Shown piece by piece: positions 56,492 through 64,000 of a DNA stretch of 64,000 nt. The stretch comes from Flavobacterium sp. MC2016-06. Its GTDB lineage: Bacteria; Bacteroidota; Bacteroidia; Flavobacteriales; Flavobacteriaceae. Every line of letters begins with the position of its first letter. Within the stretch, counting starts at the first letter, position 1. The stretch covers positions 434,001 to 498,000 of the forward strand of contig NZ_WMID02000001.1 of the NCBI RefSeq assembly GCF_009711165.2, written 5' to 3'. Below the pieces are notes generated by a model. It was not told the DNA's origin. It worked only from the letters and a program-made list of their open reading frames with translations, and did not search any database. The position numbers and the translations under genes are program-made.

Positions 56492-57088
56492 TTATTTAAT
56501 TCCTAATCTTGATTTTAGTTTTAAAAATAAAAGTCCAATTCTATAAGCATCTTCTGCAGAAGAACTTCTATCACTTTTCGGAATTTTATAAATTTCAGAC
56601 AAATCATCAAGGGAGAATTGCTTGTCATTAATATCAGTCAGTTTTCTGTACATGACATCAACATCTAGAGCTTCATTTTTAATTCTACCGCAATCTAGGC
56701 GTTCCAACGAAGCATTCAACATTTCGATGTCAAAATTAATATGATGCCCAACAAGAATTGCATTTCCAATAAAATTTATAAAAGTCTCCAACGCTTCATT
56801 TTCGGGCATCTTGACCATTTTACTTTCAATAATAAACTCATTTGAAAGCCCATTATCCTGCAAGAATTTATTTTGAAGCAATACAGCCTCAAAATTTTCT
56901 TTAATTACAATACTGTCATCAATAACCGAAAAAGCTCCTAATGATAAAATGACATCTTTATTCGGGTTTAACCCAGAAGTTTCTGTAGATAAGACTACAA
57001 ATTTGTTGGGTTTAGTTTCGAATTTAGTTAAATAATCCTTCCAAAAATCAGGATATTCTTTGTTAATATTTTTGATCCAGTCTAGCAT
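56492..57088 (-). CDS. DnaQ-like 3'-5' exonuclease fold, probably catalytically degenerate
   Basis: The 198-residue protein aligns by eye with DEDDh exonucleases. Motif I reads VVLSTETSG where DTETTG is expected, so the first Asp is Ser. Motif II, HHINFDIEML, keeps its Asp. Motif III reads RSSSAEDAYRIG, where the catalytic His is replaced by Ser but the last Asp is kept. Two of five catalytic residues are thus lost, and the protein may bind nucleotides or RNA rather than cut. It begins 3 bases after the DUF294 gene stop, so the two are one operon. A similar pair stands beside acs in other phyla. Confidence 0.85.
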   Translation of the reverse strand: MLDWIKNINKEYPDFWKDYLTKFETKPNKFVVLSTETSGLNPNKDVILSLGAFSVIDDSIVIKENFEAVLLQNKFLQDNGLSNEFIIESKMVKMPENEALETFINFIGNAILVGHHINFDIEMLNASLERLDCGRIKNEALDVDVMYRKLTDINDKQFSLDDLSEIYKIPKSDRSSSAEDAYRIGLLFLKLKSRLGIK

Positions 57089-57091
57089 ATT

Positions 57092-59005
57092 TTACGAGAA
57101 TTGTGTCAGTTGAAATTTACTCTTAATTAATTCCTCTAGGTCTTTCATTGGAGTCAGGGCATTTTTTAACTTGTCCTTATCTGTTTTAGACATTTCTCTT
57201 AAATTGATGTATTGTCCAGAATTGTCATTCTTTAAACCTTCAACAGTTCTAAATTTCGAAAGTGTTTGAAAAGCGTCAGCGCAGCTCAAATATATTTCAG
57301 CATTTTTAGAATCTGTAATTGCTAATTGTTTGAATCTTAGGTAAGTGTTTTTAATTCCTTTTATATTTGCATTCAAAATTAATAAACGTGCCGAATCTAT
57401 CAAAGGCATTAAAGCACGAGTTTTAATATCAAATTGTGTTTTATTTGGACCTTCTTCTTCAACGATAAACTTCTTGAAAAAGCTTAAAGGAGAATTTCTC
57501 TTTAAGGCATCATTCCCTAAAAAGTCAAAGAATAAAGTATTATTTACAGCATTTTTAAAAATAACACTTTCTATAACTTCCTCAATTTTTGGTTCACCAA
57601 AAACAATTTCATAATCAAAGAAAATACTGCTCAAATCATTACTGTTTTCACCTGGAGTATTCATCCAGTTGTTGTATTGTTTTGTCCAGTCAGTCAATGA
57701 TTTACACCACAACATATTGCTTCCCATATGTCCGTTTGGACAATATTCGTAACCCACTTTTTCTAAAATAGCCGTTGTTCTTTTTGCCAATCTCAAGAAA
57801 TAATCTTTTACTTCTCTGTATTTTTCAGGAGTAACATCTTCAAAAATCAAAATACTATCTTGGTCTGTAAGTAGAAGTTGTTCTTTACGGCCTTGACTAC
57901 CAATGCTTAACCATGCAAAACGAGCAGGAGGTGAGCCTAAATCTAAAATAGACAACTCAACAGCACGTTTGATTATAGCAAGATTAATTTCGCTGGCAAT
58001 ATTACTAATATGTGAAATTGGAATGTTTTTCTGAATCGAATTCTGAATCAAATCAGACAGACGATCACGTATTTGTTTTAAGTCTTTCGGAAGTTGTGAA
58101 CGCTTAATTTCTTTAATTAATACACCAGGGTTACTAGCTTGTGCTACAATAAGATCGTGCTCAGAAATAATTCCTTTTACAGCAGATTTACTTGTTCCGT
58201 CTTTGGTTACACATAAGTGCGTTACATTATGTTTTAGCATCAATAATTGCGCCTCGGCCAAAGATACATTTTCAATTACGGTAACCACAGGAGAAGACAT
58301 TATCTTGTCTATAGTTTCAGTAATTGGGTAACGGCCTGTAGCAATTTTTGAAGACAAATCTGCATCGGTAACAATACCAATTGGATGGTTTTTTTCGCAT
58401 ACAACAATGTTGTCAACCATAGCATCTGTCATAAGAATAGCAACATCTTTTACAATATGATGCGCTTCTGTTGTTAACGGTGAAGTATTGTAAGCCAGAG
58501 ATTGTATATACTGCATTTCTGATTCCTGAGTTATAAAAGGAGAATCGGAAATTGCTTTTCCATTAGAATTTACACTGTCTTTAGTGTGTCTTGAGTTTAC
58601 AGCAAAACTTTCTAATAAAAAGTTTAAAACATCAGAATTATTAGCTACAAATGGTCTAAATACAGCAATTGGAATAGCATAAATTATACTTTCTTCACGT
58701 GCTTTAGCCGTCATCATATAGTTATTTTTGGCAAAAAACGGACGTAAACCAAAAATATCACCTTCATGACATTTATTTATAATCGTTTCTTCAGCGTCAG
58801 CAATTGTAGTTAAGTTTATTATACCAGAAGCTACTACATAAAAACTATCATGAAGCAAATCATTATTCTGAAACAGTACAGCGTGTTTTTCTAAATTTAT
58901 TACACGAATATTCGTAGCAATATCAGATAATTCCTGAAAAGTTAAGTTATTAAATGGCGGATATTCTTTCAAAAAGTCTGCAATATGCTCAGCAATTGTA
59001 TTCAT
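57092..59005 (-). CDS. cNMP-binding, CBS-pair and DUF294 nucleotidyltransferase-like protein
   Basis: The 637-residue protein has four parts. A cyclic-nucleotide-binding fold is at about 15-130 (EKHAVLFQNNDLLHDSFYVVASG). A pair of CBS domains follows at about 165-290 (PIGIVTDADLSSKI, GIISEHDLIVA). A DUF294 nucleotidyltransferase domain with WLSIGSQGRKEQLLLTDQDS lies near 370-390. A helical C-terminal domain runs to the end. It resembles GlnD-type signal proteins and probably senses adenine nucleotides. It is co-transcribed with the exonuclease-like gene. Position near acs suggests a role in acetate or energy control, which is inference. Confidence 0.88.
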   Translation of the reverse strand: MNTIAEHIADFLKEYPPFNNLTFQELSDIATNIRVINLEKHAVLFQNNDLLHDSFYVVASGIINLTTIADAEETIINKCHEGDIFGLRPFFAKNNYMMTAKAREESIIYAIPIAVFRPFVANNSDVLNFLLESFAVNSRHTKDSVNSNGKAISDSPFITQESEMQYIQSLAYNTSPLTTEAHHIVKDVAILMTDAMVDNIVVCEKNHPIGIVTDADLSSKIATGRYPITETIDKIMSSPVVTVIENVSLAEAQLLMLKHNVTHLCVTKDGTSKSAVKGIISEHDLIVAQASNPGVLIKEIKRSQLPKDLKQIRDRLSDLIQNSIQKNIPISHISNIASEINLAIIKRAVELSILDLGSPPARFAWLSIGSQGRKEQLLLTDQDSILIFEDVTPEKYREVKDYFLRLAKRTTAILEKVGYEYCPNGHMGSNMLWCKSLTDWTKQYNNWMNTPGENSNDLSSIFFDYEIVFGEPKIEEVIESVIFKNAVNNTLFFDFLGNDALKRNSPLSFFKKFIVEEEGPNKTQFDIKTRALMPLIDSARLLILNANIKGIKNTYLRFKQLAITDSKNAEIYLSCADAFQTLSKFRTVEGLKNDNSGQYINLREMSKTDKDKLKNALTPMKDLEELIKSKFQLTQFS

Positions 59006-59032
59006 CTGTTTTGATATTTTTCTTTAAAGAAT

Positions 59033-59040
59033 CAAATGTA
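59033..59040 (-). promoter_or_regulatory. -7 promoter box of the DUF294 operon
   Basis: On the minus strand TACATTTG matches TAnnTTTG, 27 bases before the ATG at 59005. Confidence 0.5.
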
Positions 59041-59489
<449 letters not shown>

Positions 59490-59870
59490 CTAATTTATCT
59501 TATCAAAAATGGCTTCTTTTGGTACAACATCATCACCGCCGCGTTTAGTAAACTGAATTTTTCCATCTAGTTCATAAAGTACTGCGCCAACAGAAATTCC
59601 ATCTTTTCCTTTTAAAGTAATCTGCGCACGATCGCCCATAGTAAATACATTGCCGGTAACTTCTAAAACTCCTGAATTAAGTTCGGGTTTACTGCTTGTA
59701 ACTTCAGCTGTTCCAATAATCTTGTAATTTGACTGTGCAATATTTATAGTGAAAATATAATCTTTACTACAGCTTTTACAATTTTCGTTATTCCAGGTTC
59801 CTGTAAATCGATTTGCTTGTGCATAAGATTGGAAAGAAATAAATAACAGTAATACAATAATCTTTTTCAT
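59490..59870 (-). CDS. Small secreted protein of unknown function
   Basis: The 126-residue protein has a signal peptide (MKKIIVLLLFISFQSYAQ). The mature part is a single beta-rich domain that starts FTGTWNNENCKSCSKDYIFTINI and has a CxxC motif near residues 31-34. The layout (TGTW start, strands with INIAQSNYKIIGTA and VLEVTGNVF) is lipocalin-like in feel, but no family is claimed. It lies downstream of another small secreted-protein gene on the same strand with a hairpin terminator between them. Confidence 0.6.
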   Translation of the reverse strand: MKKIIVLLLFISFQSYAQANRFTGTWNNENCKSCSKDYIFTINIAQSNYKIIGTAEVTSSKPELNSGVLEVTGNVFTMGDRAQITLKGKDGISVGAVLYELDGKIQFTKRGGDDVVPKEAIFDKIN

Positions 59871-59900
59871 TAAATTTTAATTTTATTCAAATATAAATAA

Positions 59901-59924
59901 AAAGCACCACGATTGTGATGCTTT
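59901..59924 (-). terminator. Terminator of the small secreted-protein gene
   Basis: Read on the minus strand, AAAGCATCAC pairs with GTGGTGCTTT (one G-U) around AATC and continues into TTATTTATATTT. It lies 73 bases after the stop of the gene at 59998. Confidence 0.7.
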
Positions 59925-59997
59925 CCAAATTTCTCTTATTTGAGAATTTATTTTATTTTTTTTCAAATATGCGATTCTCGGTTCAATGAACTTTATC

Positions 59998-60414
59998 TTA
60001 GTATTTCTTAACGAATACTGATTTTCCATTTACAAATAATTCATATTGTCCTTTATCTTCAGAATAAACAGATTTGTAATAATCGCCTTTAAAAACCGTA
60101 ATGTCACCGCGTGATCTTCCTTCGGCTTTTGTAGTGTAATCAAATGTAACTCTTTTGTTTTTCGGACCAAGGCCTAAGGTATACGCAGTAAATGGTGTTC
60201 CAGTTAGGGCAAATTCTTGTTTAGAATCGATAACCTGTCCGTCGGCATAAAAATTGGTAATTTGCTTTGTAAGCGGAATATCCGAATAGTATTGGTTGAC
60301 TTTTTTTAGAAATTCATATTGCTCAGGACTTGCATCTTCGATCTTTGAGCTAATGGTTTGTGCAAAAGAAAACGTGGTAAAAATAACTGATAATAGTAAA
60401 AGATACTTTTTCAT
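59998..60414 (-). CDS. Small secreted protein of unknown function
   Basis: The 138-residue protein has a signal peptide (MKKYLLLLSVIFTTFSFAQ). The mature part has a helical start (KIEDASPEQYEFLKKVNQYYSD) and then a series of beta strands (FYADGQVIDSKQEF, GDITVFKGDYYKSVYSEDKGQYELFVNG). No family or catalytic motif is recognised. It is divergent from the Bcr/CflA gene. It has no lipobox and no type IX sorting domain, so it is probably periplasmic. Confidence 0.6.
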   Translation of the reverse strand: MKKYLLLLSVIFTTFSFAQTISSKIEDASPEQYEFLKKVNQYYSDIPLTKQITNFYADGQVIDSKQEFALTGTPFTAYTLGLGPKNKRVTFDYTTKAEGRSRGDITVFKGDYYKSVYSEDKGQYELFVNGKSVFVKKY

Positions 60415-60494
60415 AATTTTTAAATTTTAGATTAATAAATTGCTATTCTTTGTTATAAGAATGCATTTAATTATCTAACAAGGTATGAAATCTT

Positions 60495-60502
60495 TACCTT
60501 TG
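60495..60502 (+). promoter_or_regulatory. -7 promoter box of the Bcr/CflA gene
   Basis: TACCTTTG matches TAnnTTTG and lies 29 bases before the ATG. No -33 TTG at proper spacing. Confidence 0.55.
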
Positions 60503-60531
60503 CAGGAAATTAAAAGCAGTTTTTTAAGAAA

Positions 60532-61761
60532 ATGACAACAAAAAAATACATTAAACTTATCCTTATTTTAGGTTCTTTAACAGCACTTGGCCCTTTTTCA
60601 ATCGATATGTATCTGCCTGGTTTCTCAGGAATTGCTAGAGATTTGCATACTACAGTTGCAAAAGTTTCGATGAGCTTATCGAGTTATTTTATCGGAATTT
60701 CTGCCGGACAATTACTCTACGGTCCATTATTAGACCGTTTTGGGCGTAAAAAGCCTTTATTTATAGGTTTGATGGTTTATATTTTAGCTTCTTTAGGATG
60801 TGTTTATGTTGCTGATATTGATTCTTTTATATTCTTAAGATTTATTCAAGCCATCGGAAGTTGTGCTGCAACTGTGGCTTCTGTAGCAATGGTTCGTGAT
60901 TTATTTCCTGTAAAAGATATTCCAAAAGTTTTTTCATTGTTAATGCTTGTTTTAGGGCTTTCTCCAATGTTAGCACCAACTATTGGCGGTTATGTTACAG
61001 AAGATTTTGGCTGGCACATTATATTTCTTATTTTAATGTGTATGGGAATTGCAATTTTAATTGCTTCACAAATTGGTCTGCCAAATAGTTACAAACCAGA
61101 TACTTCAATTTCATTAAAACCAAAACCGATAATTTCTAATTTTATATTAGTATTAAAAGAACCTCAGTTTTATACGTATGCCTTTACTGGAGCAATAGCT
61201 TTTTCTGGATTATTTTCTTACGTAGCGGCCTCACCCATAGTATTTATGGATATTTACCATGTAGATGCTAAAACTTATGGTTGGATTTTTGCGTTTATGT
61301 CTGTTGGTTTTATAGGTTCAAGTCAGTTAAATTCTCTTTTATTGAAGAAATTTTCAAGTGAACAAATGATTTTTGGTTCTTTAATAACACAATCTATCGT
61401 TAGTATTGTTTTCTTGGTTCTGTCATTAAAAAATCTATTAGGATTGTATGAAACAATAGGACTGCTGTTTTTATTTCTTTCTTGTTTAGGAATTTCAAAT
61501 CCTAATACTGCGGGACTTACAATGGCACCTTTTGCTAAAAACGCCGGAAGTGCTTCTGCTTTAATGGGAGCAATTCAGCTTGGTTTAGGAGCTTTAGCTT
61601 CTTTTGCAATTGGAGTTTTTGTAAAAGATTCTGTGACTCCAATGGTTGCGATTATGACAGTAACGACAATTACAGCATTTATTATTCTGAATATAGGTAA
61701 AAGATTTATCACTCAAAAAATTGAAGTTATAGAAAGTGACGATATTATGATTGGGCACTAG
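60532..61761 (+). CDS. Bcr/CflA-family multidrug efflux MFS transporter
   Basis: The 409-residue protein has twelve hydrophobic segments. The family signature LGPFSIDMYLPGFSGIARDL is in the first helix, the MFS loop motif YGPLLDRFGRKKPLFIG is near 65, and SPMLAPTIGGYVTEDFGW is near 145. Drug/proton antiporters of this group export bicyclomycin, sulfonamides or chloramphenicol. The actual substrate here is unknown. It is transcribed alone and convergent with the NADH dehydrogenase gene. The gap between them holds repeats of two families. Confidence 0.9.
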   Translation: MTTKKYIKLILILGSLTALGPFSIDMYLPGFSGIARDLHTTVAKVSMSLSSYFIGISAGQLLYGPLLDRFGRKKPLFIGLMVYILASLGCVYVADIDSFIFLRFIQAIGSCAATVASVAMVRDLFPVKDIPKVFSLLMLVLGLSPMLAPTIGGYVTEDFGWHIIFLILMCMGIAILIASQIGLPNSYKPDTSISLKPKPIISNFILVLKEPQFYTYAFTGAIAFSGLFSYVAASPIVFMDIYHVDAKTYGWIFAFMSVGFIGSSQLNSLLLKKFSSEQMIFGSLITQSIVSIVFLVLSLKNLLGLYETIGLLFLFLSCLGISNPNTAGLTMAPFAKNAGSASALMGAIQLGLGALASFAIGVFVKDSVTPMVAIMTVTTITAFIILNIGKRFITQKIEVIESDDIMIGH

Positions 61762-61768
61762 ATTTTTG

Positions 61769-61800
61769 AAATTCCAATTTTTTGAAATTCCAAATTCCAA
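61769..61800. repeat. AAATTCC element after the Bcr/CflA gene
   Basis: Nearly exact reverse complement of the element at 61898-61929, so the two form a long inverted repeat around the terminator and the TTTGTCAAAGTT palindrome. It begins 7 bases after the stop codon. Confidence 0.8.
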
Positions 61801-61801
61801 T

Positions 61802-61836
61802 AAAAAAGCCAGAATCTTAGATTCTGGCTTTTTTTA
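61802..61836. terminator. Bidirectional terminator
   Basis: AAAAAAGCCAGAATC pairs perfectly with GATTCTGGCTTTTTT around TTA. It ends the Bcr/CflA transcript and, read in reverse, the convergent gene. Confidence 0.9.
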
Positions 61837-61858
61837 TAATAATGCAATTGGATCGCAG

Positions 61859-61891
61859 ATCTTTGTCAAAGTTTTAAACTTTGACAAAGAT
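61859..61891. repeat. TTTGTCAAAGTT palindrome
   Basis: Arms ATCTTTGTCAAAGTTT and AAACTTTGACAAAGAT around a single base, fourth copy of the family in this window. Confidence 0.85.
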
Positions 61892-61897
61892 TCCCAA

Positions 61898-61929
61898 TTG
61901 GAATTTGGAATTTAAAAAATTGGAATTTA
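61898..61929. repeat. GGAATTT element containing the ndh stop codon
   Basis: TTGGAATTTGGAATTT, AAAAAA, TTGGAATTTA. The last three bases are the complement of the TAA stop of the minus-strand gene. Confidence 0.8.
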
Positions 61930-63186
61930 GTTCCTTTTATCTGGTCTAATAATCATTCTAAGAGATTGATCTCTTGCAAAATAAGCGACCATCCAATTCC
62001 AAAAAGTATTTAATCTATTTCGGTATGTTATCAATGATATTAAGTGAATAAACAACCAGATAACCCAAGCAAAAAATCCTTTAAAATGCCATTTTGGACT
62101 TGGTAAATCAACCACAGCTTTGTTTTTTCCAATAATAGCCATTGAGCCTTTATCATGATAAGCAAAAGCTTTTAGCGGTTTACTTGCAGTCATATTCATA
62201 AAGTTTTTGGCTAGATTTATTCCTTGCTGAATCGCTACTTGAGCCACTTGCGGGTGTCCGTCAGGAAATTTTGCATCTCCGGCCAAAATAGCGGTGTCAC
62301 CAATAGCATAAACATTTTCAAGACCATTTACTTTATTATATTGATCCGTTGCCATACGTCGGCCGCGGCCGTAACTTTCTTTAGGAATTCCTTCAAAAAT
62401 CTTAGCAGTAACACCTGCTGCCCAGATTAAGTTTTTAGTTTTGATGGTTTCGCCGTTTTCAAAAAATACAGTATCGTCAACATAATCTGTAACTCGCGTG
62501 TGTAATTTTACAACAACACCAAGTTTAGTTAAGGCTTCTAAAGTATCTTGTTGTGATTCTTTGCTCATTGGAGCCAAAAGCGCATCGCCGCCATCTACTA
62601 AATAAACATTGCTGGCAGAAGTTTCTAATTCTGGGTATTCTTTAAGGAGGATATTTTTACGCATTTCGGCAAACATTCCAGAAACTTCAACACCAGTTGG
62701 TCCGCCTCCGGCAACAACAATAGTTAATAATTTACGGCGTTTACGCATGTCTTTGGTAATAGCAGCTTTTTCAAGATTTTTAAGCAGTGCATTACGCATT
62801 TCGATGGCGTCATTTAAGGTTTTCATCGGAATAGCGTTTTTCATAACGTTTTCCATACCAAAATAACTTGTTTCTGCTCCGGTAGCAAAAACAAGATGAT
62901 CGTATTCTAATTCTCCATTATTAAGGATTATTTTGTTTTCTGCAGGAACTACAGAAACTAATTCACCTAAACGAAATTGAAGATTTTTTTTACCAGCAAA
63001 AAATTTCCTAAAAGGGTAACTAATACTTGAGGGCTCTAAAAAAGCGGTGGCAACCTGGTATATAAGTGGTGGAAAAAAATTATAATTGTTCTTGTCTACA
63101 AGTGTAACCTGTATTTGAGGATGGTTTACAAGTTCTTTTGCTAGATTTATACCTGCAAAACCACCTCCAATAATGACTATTTTCAT
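61927..63186 (-). CDS. ndh: Type II NADH:quinone oxidoreductase-like flavoprotein
   Basis: The 419-residue protein has an FAD-binding Rossmann motif at the N-terminus (IIGGGFAGINLAKEL). A second, NADH-binding motif is VVAGGGPTGVEVSGMFAEM near 155. ATGAETSYFG and the late YAIGDTAILAGD are typical of the family. The C-terminal 60 residues contain hydrophobic stretches (FFAWVIWLFIHLISLIT, FWNWMVAYFA) that would anchor it to the inner membrane. It passes electrons from NADH to quinone without pumping protons. Its stop codon lies within a repeat element. No other respiratory gene is beside it. Confidence 0.88.
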   Translation of the reverse strand: MKIVIIGGGFAGINLAKELVNHPQIQVTLVDKNNYNFFPPLIYQVATAFLEPSSISYPFRKFFAGKKNLQFRLGELVSVVPAENKIILNNGELEYDHLVFATGAETSYFGMENVMKNAIPMKTLNDAIEMRNALLKNLEKAAITKDMRKRRKLLTIVVAGGGPTGVEVSGMFAEMRKNILLKEYPELETSASNVYLVDGGDALLAPMSKESQQDTLEALTKLGVVVKLHTRVTDYVDDTVFFENGETIKTKNLIWAAGVTAKIFEGIPKESYGRGRRMATDQYNKVNGLENVYAIGDTAILAGDAKFPDGHPQVAQVAIQQGINLAKNFMNMTASKPLKAFAYHDKGSMAIIGKNKAVVDLPSPKWHFKGFFAWVIWLFIHLISLITYRNRLNTFWNWMVAYFARDQSLRMIIRPDKRN

Positions 63187-63272
63187 ATATGTTGTTTTAC
63201 GAATAAGATTGTTTATTTTTTAAATCACCTTAAAAGTACAACTTAATTTAACAGTTACAAAGTTCGCCGAAC

Positions 63273-64000
63273 TTACTTTTTGAATTTTTTAACAGGTTTT
63301 TCAACTATATCGTTTTTGTTCTGCAAAACATAATTGGCCATTAATTTTTCGATCAATTCGTCTTTAGTCAAATGATGAAAAACCGTTTTAACCTTCGTTT
63401 TCAAATCTGCAGAAATATCGTGATTTGGTTTTGTTTTAAAGATTTGTTTTGCCCACAAGAGTGTGTTGTTTTCTTCTAAACTTATTGCAGATGGTTTCTT
63501 AAATTGAGTAAATTTAATACCTAATTCTTTTTCAAATTCTGGAATTTCAATTACTTCTTCTTCCTGCAAAACAGTCAAAGAAAGTCCTTTTGCCCCTGCC
63601 CTTGCAGTTCTACCGCTTCTATGAACATAGTTTTCGTAAGTATCAGGCAAGTGATAATTAACTACATACGAGATTTCTTTTACGTCTATACCTCTCGCGG
63701 CCAAATCTGTAGCAACAAGAATATTGATATGACCTTCGCGAAACTGCTCCATAATTCTGTCACGAATTCCTTGCGATAAACTACCGTGAAGAGCTCCAGA
63801 AGAAAAACGGTTTATAGCTAGATTTTTAGCCAATTTATTAACTGCAGCTTTTGTTTTACAGAAAATAATACCGCGTTCTCCTTCTTTAGAATTTAAAAAA
63901 TGCATTAAAACATCTAGTTTTTCAATCGGATCAACAACAATATATTCGTGGTCAATTCCTTGGTTACCAACTGTTTCCATGTTGGCACTAATTTGAACTA
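63273..64000 (-). CDS. DEAD-box RNA helicase, C-terminal part
   Basis: The frame continues past the window edge, so only the last 241 codons or so are seen (an internal ATG at 63980 is not the start). The helicase C domain shows motif IV (GIIFCKTKAAVNKLA), motif V (ILVATDLAARGIDV) and motif VI (YVHRSGRTARAG). A C-terminal extension follows, rich in Lys and ending PVKKFKK, which may help RNA binding. It probably unwinds RNA in ribosome assembly or decay. The exact subfamily (RhlE- or CsdA-like) cannot be told without the N-terminal domain. Confidence 0.9.
   Translation of the reverse strand, partial: VQISANMETVGNQGIDHEYIVVDPIEKLDVLMHFLNSKEGERGIIFCKTKAAVNKLAKNLAINRFSSGALHGSLSQGIRDRIMEQFREGHINILVATDLAARGIDVKEISYVVNYHLPDTYENYVHRSGRTARAGAKGLSLTVLQEEEVIEIPEFEKELGIKFTQFKKPSAISLEENNTLLWAKQIFKTKPNHDISADLKTKVKTVFHHLTKDELIEKLMANYVLQNKNDIVEKPVKKFKK

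Overview
This window looks like the chromosome of a Flavobacterium species or close relative (Bacteroidota). The DNA is AT-rich. It carries SusC/SusD outer-membrane import genes, a type IX secretion C-terminal sorting domain, FecI/FecR-type signalling, and many TAnnTTTG (-7) promoter boxes with little Shine-Dalgarno sequence. No tRNA, rRNA, insertion sequence, prophage or CRISPR array was seen. Genes at both ends are cut by the window (lpxD at the left, a DEAD-box helicase at the right).

Layout. 1-5.1 kb: the lpxD end, an NTF2-like protein, sucD, a possible GIY-YIG-like protein and a secreted leucine-rich-repeat protein. 5.4-15 kb: a trans-envelope signalling and import locus (ECF sigma factor, FecR anti-sigma, SusC with an STN signalling domain, SusD, HExxH lipoprotein, DUF4302-like lipoprotein). 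15-25 kb: a small membrane protein, an orphan double-glycine leader peptide, fabG, a vWA-like membrane protein, a LysR regulator with a YeiH-type transporter, a secreted protein, a GH5-like lipoprotein and a secreted S1/P1-nuclease or phospholipase-C-like enzyme. 24.7-25.1 kb is a block of intergenic repeats. 25-29.6 kb: an LTA-synthase-like sulfatase-fold protein and a two-component system.

29.7-38.2 kb is a complete histidine operon in the order G-D-C-B-(NTF2-like)-H-A-F-IE. It is preceded by a 19-residue His-rich leader peptide and a terminator that together form a classical attenuator. 38-45.5 kb holds two secreted proteins (one CBM9-like), a tandem pair of secreted M1 peptidases, a second orphan double-glycine leader peptide and a large uncharacterised protein. 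45.6-54 kb: leuA-leuB, then an Ile/Val-rich leader peptide with an attenuator in front of ilvD-ilvB-ilvN-ilvC. leuC, leuD and ilvA are not in the window. 54-59 kb: acs, convergent with a degenerate DEDDh exonuclease and a cNMP/CBS/DUF294 protein. 59-64 kb: two small secreted proteins, a Bcr/CflA transporter, a type II NADH dehydrogenase and the helicase end.

The most notable signals are (i) the two ribosome-mediated attenuators, for which 2:3 antiterminator pairings can be traced; (ii) several families of short, word-like inverted repeats that fill almost every gap of the his and ilv operons, abut or overlap stop codons and create false upstream start codons; (iii) two orphan GG-leader peptides; (iv) an exonuclease that has lost two catalytic residues, next to acs; and (v) signs of gene conversion between the tandem M1 peptidases.
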